A stretch of DNA of 22,168 nt from Minisyncoccota bacterium. GTDB taxonomy: Bacteria > Verrucomicrobiota > Lentisphaeria > Oligosphaerales > MVZH01. Positions 16,501-22,168 of the stretch are shown here, piece by piece. The stretch spans positions 1 to 22,168 of the forward strand of contig JAIPIM010000020.1 in assembly GCA_021734725.1 (NCBI GenBank), written 5' to 3'. A model generated the notes under the pieces. The model was given only the letters and a program-made list of their open reading frames with translations, was not told the DNA's origin and searched no databases. A program made the position numbers and the translations under genes. Each line of letters opens with the position of its first letter. Position 1 is the first letter of the stretch.

Positions 16501-17151
16501 ATGTCCAACTATGTTTTCTTAGGACCGCCGGGTGCCGGCAAAGGTACCATGGCGGATATGTTGAGCGAACAGTTCGGTTTCGTTCATGTCTCCACGGGAG
16601 ATATTCTGCGAGAAGAAATGGCAAGCGGCAGTGAACTGGGCCGGCAGGCTCAACAGTTTGTGAACAGCGGACATCTTGTGACTGATGAGGTCGTCGCGGC
16701 CATCGTCTCGCGGAAGCTCAGTGATCCACAGGCTGCCCTCAACGGTGTTATCCTTGATGGCTATCCGCGAACTGTTAAGCAGGCCGATTTACTGGATGGA
16801 GCATTGGAGGAAAACAGCCTGACTCTGGATGCCGTCGTGCTGTTTGAAGTCGAGCGGGAGTTGCTCTTGCAGCGGTTGACTGCCCGTCGTATATGCCGAG
16901 GCTGTGGTGCGGTGTATAATCTGCTTTACGACCCTCCGGCAGAGGATGATGTCTGCGACCGATGCGGGGTGGAACTGTATCAGCGCTCGGACGATTCTGA
17001 GGAAACAGCAAAACAGCGATTGAATGTCTATCAGGAACAGACGGCTCCTTTGATTGATTTTTATGAACGGCGCGGCCAGTTGATACGTGTGACGGGTTCC
17101 AAGGAAAAGCACAAAAACTACAAGCTTGTACAGCAGGCTCTGGGACTATGA
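16501..17151 (+). CDS. adk: Adenylate kinase
   Basis: This 216-residue enzyme converts ATP and AMP to two ADP in the cytoplasm. The P-loop GPPGAGKGT is at residues 8-16, the AMP-site segment STGDILREE follows, and LDGYPRT is the conserved NMP-domain motif. The LID domain carries four cysteines, Cys132, Cys135, Cys152 and Cys155, in the CxxC...CxxC spacing of the zinc-binding long-form adenylate kinases. Length is normal. A modest TGAGGA ribosome site lies 9 nt upstream. Its stop codon overlaps the map start (ATGA at 17148-17151), so the two are translationally coupled. In many bacteria secY directly precedes adk; here a chaperonin gene with its terminator does. Confidence 0.97.
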   Translation: MSNYVFLGPPGAGKGTMADMLSEQFGFVHVSTGDILREEMASGSELGRQAQQFVNSGHLVTDEVVAAIVSRKLSDPQAALNGVILDGYPRTVKQADLLDGALEENSLTLDAVVLFEVERELLLQRLTARRICRGCGAVYNLLYDPPAEDDVCDRCGVELYQRSDDSEETAKQRLNVYQEQTAPLIDFYERRGQLIRVTGSKEKHKNYKLVQQALGL

Positions 17152-17936
17152 CAGCTGCGCGGAGTAAACGACGAGTACCGATACATACTGAGGAGGAGAT
17201 AGCTGGGATCCGCACCGCTGCTCAGGCGGCTGCGTGGGTGCGCGACCGGTTACGGCAGATAGTCAAACCCGGAATGACCACTCTTGCCGTGGATCACTTG
17301 GCCTCGGAATTGATTCGTGAAACCGGTGGTGAAAGCGCATTCTACAAGTATCGTGGTTTCCCTGGCCGGATCTGTGTTTCGCTTGATGACGAGGTAGTTC
17401 ACGGCATTGGGCGTGCGGACCGTTGTATCCAGGCAGGCACTGTGGTGAGTCTGGATGTGGGGGTGAAACTGAATGGTTTTATCGGTGACACAGCGGTTAC
17501 ATTTTGCCCCGGTACAGCGGCGGATCCACAGACAGTGACACGGCTGATCGAAGGTACCCGGGAGAGTTTGGACGCGGGCATTCTGGCCGCACGAGCCAAC
17601 AACCATGTCAATGCGATAGGGCATGCAGTAGAGAAGGTTGTGCGGAGCTATGGGTTGAGCGTTGTGCGCGATTTTGTGGGGCATGGATGCGGATGTGAGT
17701 TGCACGAACCTCCAGAAGTGCCCAATTTTGCGACACCTCATCCGGGGCCCAAGCTGCAACCCGGTATGATATTGGCAATTGAGCCCATGGTAAACACGGG
17801 AAGCCATGATGTCACTGTGGATGCGGACGGCTGGACAGTTCGCACGAAGGACGGCGGATTATCCGCGCACTTCGAACACATGGTCCTGATTACCAAAAGA
17901 AAAGCGGAGATTCTCACGTGGCCAAAGAAACCATAA
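17148..17936 (+). CDS. map: Type I methionine aminopeptidase
   Basis: This 262-residue metalloenzyme removes the initiator methionine from new proteins. All five metal ligands of the family are in place: Asp103 (LDVGV), Asp114 (GDTAVT), His179 (GHGCG), Glu212 (AIEPM) and Glu243 (HFEHM), with spacing nearly identical to E. coli MetAP. The GFPGRICVSLDDEVVHGI segment supplies the substrate-side histidine. There is no N-terminal zinc or SH3 extension. The ATG overlaps the adk stop by 4 nt, and the last 19 nt overlap infA in another frame, so adk, map and infA form one tightly coupled unit. Confidence 0.97.
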   Translation: MTAARSKRRVPIHTEEEIAGIRTAAQAAAWVRDRLRQIVKPGMTTLAVDHLASELIRETGGESAFYKYRGFPGRICVSLDDEVVHGIGRADRCIQAGTVVSLDVGVKLNGFIGDTAVTFCPGTAADPQTVTRLIEGTRESLDAGILAARANNHVNAIGHAVEKVVRSYGLSVVRDFVGHGCGCELHEPPEVPNFATPHPGPKLQPGMILAIEPMVNTGSHDVTVDADGWTVRTKDGGLSAHFEHMVLITKRKAEILTWPKKP

Positions 17937-18133
17937 GAGTAGACGGAGAAGTGAAAGAGGTGTTGCCCAACACCATGTTTCGCGTGGAACTGGAAAACGG
18001 GCACGAAATTCTTGCTCACATAAGCGGCAAAATGCGCATGCATTTTATTCGTATTTTGCCTGGGGATACTGTGACCGTAGAGATGTCACCGTATGACCTC
18101 ACGAAAGGTCGCATCGTGTACCGCAAGAAGTGA
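17918..18133 (+). CDS. infA: Translation initiation factor IF-1
   Basis: This 71-residue OB-fold protein binds the ribosomal A site during initiation. The family pattern is clear: AKETIRVDGEVKEVLPNTMFRVELENGHEILAHISGKMR, then the basic FIRILPGDTV segment and DLTKGRIVYRKK at the end. It starts at a GTG (17918) inside the map gene, with GCGGAGA at 17904-17910 as ribosome site. The length matches bacterial IF-1. It is the last gene of the adk-map-infA unit; the next gene is more than 300 nt away. Confidence 0.97.
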   Translation: MAKETIRVDGEVKEVLPNTMFRVELENGHEILAHISGKMRMHFIRILPGDTVTVEMSPYDLTKGRIVYRKK

Positions 18134-18309
18134 GACACCAGCCGGGGGTCTCTCTCAAGCCGGGGATGCATTCGACTTACGTCATTCCGAATGTGAGCGG
18201 ACGCTCCTAAGAGCTGTAAAGCTGGATTGCAAAAGGGTGCTGGTCAACCATGACAGTGGATGGTCCGTTAAGGTGTTTCGAAAAGTGGCAATAATCGTCA
18301 AAGAGTTTG

Positions 18310-18337
18310 TTGACGCCCTGCTTTAGGGGTGTATAGT
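18310..18337 (+). promoter_or_regulatory. Strong sigma-70-type promoter of the alpha operon
   Basis: TTGACG (18310-18315, 5/6) and TATAGT (18332-18337, 5/6) are separated by 16 bp. This is the best promoter in the window. Transcription would start near 18344 and read rpmJ-rpsM-rpsK-rpoA-rplQ, making these independent of the adk promoter. Confidence 0.65.
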
Positions 18338-18343
18338 ACAGTT

Positions 18344-18465
18344 TCTGCCGATTATCAGGGAAGGCCGTGGCATATGTCGCGGCCTCTACATTGAAAAGAC
18401 CGGTGAGTGGCGCTTTTAAGCAGCATGTCCCGGTGGAACAGAGAAAGCTTCGGAGGCCGTGACCT
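18344..18465 (+). promoter_or_regulatory. Structured 5' leader of rpmJ-rpsM-rpsK-rpoA-rplQ
   Basis: The presumed leader has a stem AGGCCG (18362-18367) with CGGCCT (18380-18385) and a possible second stem ACCGG/CCGGT that spans about 35 nt further on. The ribosome site CGGAGG of rpmJ (18451-18456) lies at the end. In many bacteria ribosomal protein S4 represses the alpha operon through a leader structure near rpsM; whether this leader binds S4 or another protein cannot be told from one sequence. Confidence 0.35.
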
Positions 18466-18579
18466 ATGAAAGTACGTCCATCCGTCAAGCGACAGTGTGA
18501 GTCCTGTCGCATTATCAAGCGGCGCGGAGTGGTTCGCGTGATTTGTAAGGATCCCCGCCACAAACAACGGCAGGGGTGA
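18466..18579 (+). CDS. rpmJ: Ribosomal protein L36 (bL36), zinc form
   Basis: This 37-residue protein of the large subunit starts at the ATG behind CGGAGG (9 nt spacing) and ends at TGA 18577-18579. The sequence begins MKVRPSVKRQCESC and has the zinc ligands Cys11, Cys14, Cys27 and His32 in the C-x2-C-x12-C-x4-H arrangement of the C+ form. It sits directly before rpsM as in most bacteria. It is the first gene after the strong promoter. Confidence 0.96.
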   Translation: MKVRPSVKRQCESCRIIKRRGVVRVICKDPRHKQRQG

Positions 18580-18624
18580 TGTTTGGTGAAGCGTGCCCAG
18601 AACGTGAAACAGAGGATGTGAAGG

Positions 18625-19029
18625 ATGCCACGTATACTTGGCGTAGACATACCGGCGAATAAACGTCTTGATGTTGCCCTAACGTACATTTACGGCGTGG
18701 GAGCGACACGTGCTGCAGATGTGTGTTCTCGAGCCCAACTGGATCCATCGACCAGTACCAGTGAGCTGGCGGAAGGCGATATAGCGCGAATTGCCCAGAT
18801 TCTCCAGGAGGAATTTACTGTTGAAGGTGACTTGCGACGTCGTGTCAACCAGGATATCCGTCGCCTGGTCTCCATCAACTGTTATCGGGGCATGCGGCAC
18901 CGGCGCGGCTTGCCGGTTCACGGTCAGCGTACCCGGACAAATGCTCGAACGCGAAAGGGTGCCAAGAAAACAGTGGGCGCCATCCGTGACCGTGCTGCAC
19001 GCAAAGCCTCGCGTGAGCCTGAAGTTTAA
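18625..19029 (+). CDS. rpsM: Ribosomal protein S13 (uS13)
   Basis: This 134-residue protein of the small-subunit head contacts the P-site tRNA and forms bridges to the large subunit. It shows RILGVDIPANKR, the helix-two-turn-helix IYGVGATRA, FTVEGDLRRRV, CYRGMRHRRGLPVHGQRT and RTNARTRKG. It is somewhat longer than E. coli S13 (118), mainly through a short internal loop near residues 40-48 and a basic C-terminal tail after RTRKG. AGAGGA at 18611-18616 gives 8 nt spacing to the ATG. rpsK follows after 55 nt. Confidence 0.97.
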   Translation: MPRILGVDIPANKRLDVALTYIYGVGATRAADVCSRAQLDPSTSTSELAEGDIARIAQILQEEFTVEGDLRRRVNQDIRRLVSINCYRGMRHRRGLPVHGQRTRTNARTRKGAKKTVGAIRDRAARKASREPEV

Positions 19030-19084
19030 GATTGAAATACGTTTGTTGGATGCACATATTATTAATTCAGGAGTCTGCTAACTG

Positions 19085-19489
19085 ATGGCTAAAGATAAAG
19101 CCCCAGCACCCAGCGCTAAAGCCCGGCGTCGCGTTGCGCGGAATGTTCCCAGCGGTATTGCCCATATTGAGGCAACGTTTAACAATACCAAGGTCTACAT
19201 CACGGACATGACTGGCAATGTTATCTCTTGGTGTACTGGGGGACGTCTGGGGTATAAAGGGTCAAGGAAGAGTACTGCATATGTCGCTCAGTTGATCGGA
19301 ACTGAGGCGGCCAAGGTTGCCGTGGATGCTGGTATGCGGGAAATTGAAGTTCGCATTAAAGGGCCGGGGGCAGGTCGTGAATCTGCTGTCCGGGGAATTG
19401 CATCCGCCGGGCTGGATATCACGGTACTGAGAGACGTCACGCCAATTCCGCACAACGGATGTCGTCCTCCAAAGCGTCGCCGCGTGTAA
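19085..19489 (+). CDS. rpsK: Ribosomal protein S11 (uS11)
   Basis: This 134-residue protein of the small-subunit platform lies beside the Shine-Dalgarno helix on the ribosome. Family motifs are clear: GIAHIEATFNNTKVYITD, GYKGSRKSTAYVAQ, MREIEVRIKGPGAGRESAVR and TPIPHNGCRPPKRRRV at the end. The short N-terminal extension is rich in Ala, Pro and Lys. AGGAG at 19068-19072 is 12 nt from the ATG, a little long. In most bacteria rpsD follows; here there are 123 nt of non-coding DNA and then rpoA. Confidence 0.98.
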   Translation: MAKDKAPAPSAKARRRVARNVPSGIAHIEATFNNTKVYITDMTGNVISWCTGGRLGYKGSRKSTAYVAQLIGTEAAKVAVDAGMREIEVRIKGPGAGRESAVRGIASAGLDITVLRDVTPIPHNGCRPPKRRRV

Positions 19490-19612
19490 GCTCTAGCAGA
19501 CTTATATACACCCGGGAACATTCGGCTTATCTGCCTGAAAACGCATCCTGATGGATCGACGACAGCAGAGGCCAGTACTCAAACAGGTCCATTTAGAATT
19601 GAGGAGATTACT

Positions 19613-20626
19613 ATGCCGGCTACCAACGATTTTACGATGCCGCAGGCATTAGAAATCGACGAAAACACAGCATCGGACGTGTACGCAAAGTTTGTTGCTG
19701 AACCATGGGAAAAGGGGTTTGGCCACACCGTAGGGAATGCACTGCGCCGTGTCCTGCTGTCTTCGCTTGATGGCATCGCCGTATCGACTGTCCGTATTGA
19801 CGGAGTCCCCCATGAGTTTACGACGATATCGGATGTCATTGAGGATGTTACAGAAGTTATTCTGAACATCAAGAAGCTTCGTTTTCGTTGCGAAGGAGAT
19901 CTGCCGCGCACGCTGGAGCTTTACGCTGACAAGGCTGGACCGGTGACCGGCGGTAACATCAGGGAAGACGGTGTGACGGATGTGCTGAACAAGGATCAGG
20001 TTGTGTGTACGCTGGACCGCGACCGCCCGGTTCGTATGGAAATTGAAATTGACCGTGGTCGCGGGTATCGGCCTGCGGAGGAAAACAAGCGGGAGGATCA
20101 GCCGATAGGGGTTATTCCTGTTGACTGTATTTTCAGTCCTGTCGAGCGTGTACGTTACCACGTTCAGGCCTGTCGTGTTGGCCAGCGTACGGACTACGAC
20201 CGTTTGGAACTTGAGGTGTGGACGGACGGTCGCGTCACCCCCGATGAGGCTGTGCGAAATGCAGCGTCTATTATTCAAGAACACCTGAATGTATTCACGC
20301 AAGTGGCTGGCACCGACGAGGCTGAGGAACAGAAGTTGACACCGGAAGAGCAGGAAATGCTCGAGAAAATGTGCAGTGACGTGAAAGCTCTGGAGCTCTC
20401 TGTCCGTGCGCGCAATTGTCTTCACAATGCAGCGATTGGACATATTGGTGAACTGATCCAGAAGACTGAGAGCGAAATGCTCAAGTATCGTAATTTTGGC
20501 AAGAAGTCGTTGCAGGAAATCAAAGAAAAACTGACCGACATGGGGCTGAGCCTGGAGATGGACATCCCTGAGCACCTGCAACGTGCTATGGAACAACGAA
20601 TTCAGAAAGAATTAGAAGAGGAGTGA
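19613..20626 (+). CDS. rpoA: RNA polymerase alpha subunit
   Basis: This 337-residue subunit nucleates RNA polymerase assembly and contacts UP elements and activators. The N-terminal domain (to about residue 235) has EPWEKGFGHTVGNALRRVLLSS, the PHEFTTISDVIEDVTEVILNIK segment, and VRYHVQACRVGQRTDYDRLELEVWTDG. After a short acidic linker (about 236-252), the C-terminal domain shows ELSVRARNCLHNAAIGHIGEL and LKYRNFGKKSLQEIKEKL, with the helix-hairpin-helix residues that bind DNA. Length is typical. GAGGAG (19601-19606) precedes the ATG by 6 nt. rplQ begins 3 nt after its stop, so the two are coupled. Confidence 0.98.
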   Translation: MPATNDFTMPQALEIDENTASDVYAKFVAEPWEKGFGHTVGNALRRVLLSSLDGIAVSTVRIDGVPHEFTTISDVIEDVTEVILNIKKLRFRCEGDLPRTLELYADKAGPVTGGNIREDGVTDVLNKDQVVCTLDRDRPVRMEIEIDRGRGYRPAEENKREDQPIGVIPVDCIFSPVERVRYHVQACRVGQRTDYDRLELEVWTDGRVTPDEAVRNAASIIQEHLNVFTQVAGTDEAEEQKLTPEEQEMLEKMCSDVKALELSVRARNCLHNAAIGHIGELIQKTESEMLKYRNFGKKSLQEIKEKLTDMGLSLEMDIPEHLQRAMEQRIQKELEEE

Positions 20627-20629
20627 CCG

Positions 20630-21193
20630 ATGCGCCATCGGAAACGTACCTTTAAGATAGGGCGCACGTCGGCCCATCGCCGAGCCATGCTCGCCAATAT
20701 GGCGTGCAGCGCCATCGTGGAAGGTCAGATACAGACAACCGTGACCAAAGCTAAAGAGTTGCGGCGCGTGGTGGACCGGATGATCACGCTTGGGAAGCGT
20801 GGTACATTGCACGCCCGCAGACGCGCAATTGCAGTCTTGCGCCAGCCTGCGGTCGTGCGTGTGCTTTTTGACGAGGTTGCACCCAAATACAGTGATCGGC
20901 AAGGCGGATACACGCGTGTTCTCAAGCTCAACCGTCGTGTTGGGGATGCTGCGGAAATGTGCATTCTCGAGCTGGTGAATGAACCGGTGACTCCGAAGTC
21001 GAAATCCGGCGAACAGAAACCTGCTGATAAATCTGTTGCGGATACAGACGAAGCGACGGACAAGAAAACGAAAGCTGAGGTCCCTGAGGCCGAGGACGAG
21101 GCCGAAGTCGCCGCAGAAGCCACAGCAGATGAAGAAAAAGGTGCGGCCGAGGAAACCGATGAAAAAGAGGACGAAGAAGCAGAAAAAGGCTGA
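20630..21193 (+). CDS. rplQ: Ribosomal protein L17 (bL17) with acidic C-terminal tail
   Basis: Residues 1 to about 119 are a normal bL17, a large-subunit protein near the exit tunnel: MRHRKRTFKIGRTSAHRRAML, IVEGQIQTTVTKAKELRRVVDRMITLGK, then GGYTRVLKLNRRVGDAAEMCILELV. Residues about 120-187 are a low-complexity tail of Glu, Ala, Lys, Asp and Thr, absent from E. coli L17 (127 residues). Such acidic tails occur on L17 of some bacteria; the function is unknown. The last 35 nt overlap the start of the next gene in a different frame. The ribosome site lies within the end of rpoA (GAGGAG about 8 nt upstream). Confidence 0.95.
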   Translation: MRHRKRTFKIGRTSAHRRAMLANMACSAIVEGQIQTTVTKAKELRRVVDRMITLGKRGTLHARRRAIAVLRQPAVVRVLFDEVAPKYSDRQGGYTRVLKLNRRVGDAAEMCILELVNEPVTPKSKSGEQKPADKSVADTDEATDKKTKAEVPEAEDEAEVAAEATADEEKGAAEETDEKEDEEAEKG

Positions 21194-22168
21194 AAGCATA
21201 ATTTCCACCCCCTGTGTACCTTTCAAGCCCGGAGACCAGTGCTCTGGGTTTGCGATTGAAAAAATAAGCCCCCTTCCCAGTTTGGGATGCGTAGCCGTGC
21301 AGGCTAAGCACGAGCATTCCAAGGCCCGTGTTCTTCATATTTATGCTCCGCATGACAGAGAAAACTGTTTTGCGGTAGCTTTCCGTACCCCACCCCCCGA
21401 CGATTCCGGAGTTGCTCATATACTTGAGCACGCAGTGCTTGGAGGATCCAGAAAGTACCCTGTCAAAGATCCTTTCATGGAGATGCTCAAGATGAGTATG
21501 GCGACGTTTTTGAACGCCATGACGTATCCGGATAAGACCGTATATCCAGTAGCCAGCAATGTCATCAAAGATTACTTCAATCTTGTTGAAGTGTATTGCG
21601 ATGCAGTCCTGAATCCTAGGATCAGCCCGATGACCCTGAAACAGGAGGGGCATCACCTGGCATTTGTCGATCCTGAAAATATGAAGAGCCCTCTGATTAC
21701 AAAAGGCATTGACTATAACGAAATGAAGGGGGCGTATTCAGATTTCGATTCGTTAATTGAGCGTAAAGCGATGCGGGCATTGTTTCCGCAGTCACCGTAC
21801 GGGAACGATTCGGGCGGGGACCCGCCACACATCCGTCAACTGAGTTACGAGGAATTTGTTGCTTTTTTTCGGCACTTTTACCATCCCGCCAATGCTTGGT
21901 TCTTCCTGTACGGGGATATTCCGACAGCATGTCAACTGAAATTTCTCGATGCGCGTTTACGCGCTGTCCCGGAGCCGCCGAGCATACGCAGCGAACTCCC
22001 TATGCAGCCGACGTGGGAAGCTCCGCGCGAGGAAGAGATAGACTATCCCGTGGACCCAGGTGACGACTTGGACGCTAAACATGCGGTTACCGTGAATTGG
22101 CTTGTCGGTGACGTGACCGATCCGGTTGTGGATCTCGCGATGGAGGTGATAGACCGTCTTTTGTTGGG
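21159..22168 (+). CDS. M16C zinc metallopeptidase, PreP-like (partial, 3' end missing)
   Basis: The frame is open from ATG 21159 to the window end, giving 336 residues of a protein usually about 1000 long. It matches presequence-protease-type M16C peptidases: FAVAFRTPPPDDSGVAHILEH, then LGGSRKYPVKDPFMEMLK, FLNAMTYPDKTVYPVAS and YNEMKGAYSD. The inverted zinc motif HxxEH is at 87-91 (ligands His87 and His91, catalytic Glu90), and Glu188 in NEMKG is the likely third ligand. The family degrades peptides inside a closed chamber; no signal peptide is seen, so the enzyme is probably cytoplasmic. Homology begins near residue 23, and no other ATG, GTG or TTG lies between 21159 and there, which fixes this start. 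GAGGAAA (21149-21155) is the ribosome site, inside rplQ. The Lys-rich first 11 residues come from the alternate frame of the acidic L17 tail. Confidence 0.9.
   Translation, partial: MKKRTKKQKKAESIISTPCVPFKPGDQCSGFAIEKISPLPSLGCVAVQAKHEHSKARVLHIYAPHDRENCFAVAFRTPPPDDSGVAHILEHAVLGGSRKYPVKDPFMEMLKMSMATFLNAMTYPDKTVYPVASNVIKDYFNLVEVYCDAVLNPRISPMTLKQEGHHLAFVDPENMKSPLITKGIDYNEMKGAYSDFDSLIERKAMRALFPQSPYGNDSGGDPPHIRQLSYEEFVAFFRHFYHPANAWFFLYGDIPTACQLKFLDARLRAVPEPPSIRSELPMQPTWEAPREEEIDYPVDPGDDLDAKHAVTVNWLVGDVTDPVVDLAMEVIDRLLL

Larger units (their letters stand above)
18134..18465. other. 332-bp gap between infA and rpmJ
   Basis: No protein gene is convincing here. The gap starts with an imperfect GAGAC/GTCTC stem overlapping the infA stop (18132-18136 with 18148-18152) and a direct repeat AGCCGGGG (18140-18147 and 18158-18165). 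It contains a strong promoter at 18310-18337 and a roughly 120-nt leader before rpmJ. The part from about 18170 to 18300 shows no feature I can name. The usual spc-to-alpha junction is much shorter, so the gap is notable. Confidence 0.5.

Noticed and set aside
19649..20596. 315-codon ORF on the minus strand opposite rpoA
   Set aside because: Antisense shadow of rpoA with no family resemblance.

Overview
The window looks like chromosomal DNA from a Gram-negative member of the PVC group, most likely Kiritimatiellota, Lentisphaerota or a relative. The evidence is an H-X9-DG pseudopilin tail, a PEP-CTERM sorting signal, a TonB-dependent outer-membrane receptor and large multidomain glycosidase-like proteins, all beside ordinary bacterial housekeeping genes. 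The phylum call is an inference from gene content; there is no rRNA in the window.

Positions 1-9450 are accessory and carbohydrate-related. They hold the end of an H-X9-DG pseudopilin-like protein, a secreted PEP-CTERM protein with a LamG-like fold, a cytoplasmic TIM-barrel glycosidase-like protein (GH36-like), a 1270-residue exported multimodular glycosidase-like protein 10 bp downstream, and a TonB-dependent receptor that ends at a strong intrinsic terminator. A plausible reading is that the exported enzyme attacks a glycan outside the cytoplasm, the receptor may import a product, and the signal-less enzyme finishes the work inside. The substrate cannot be read from the sequence.

Positions 9732-11892 are an amino-acid biosynthesis pair, leuB then asd. 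Positions 12218-16291 are a chaperone cluster, dnaK-groES-groEL, closed by two hairpins, the second a good intrinsic terminator. Positions 16501-21193 are the distal spc/alpha ribosomal cluster: adk-map-infA, then a 332-nt gap with a strong promoter, then rpmJ-rpsM-rpsK-rpoA-rplQ. secY is not upstream of adk and rpsD (S4) is not between rpsK and rpoA. The last gene, a PreP-like M16C zinc peptidase, starts inside the rplQ tail and runs off the window end.

All protein genes are on the + strand. I found no tRNA, rRNA, CRISPR array, insertion sequence or phage gene. Points most worth a second look are the two-enzyme/TonB glycan locus, short leader ORFs in front of the accessory genes (one with a 10-nt perfect Shine-Dalgarno), the missing rpsD, and the peptidase-rplQ overlap.
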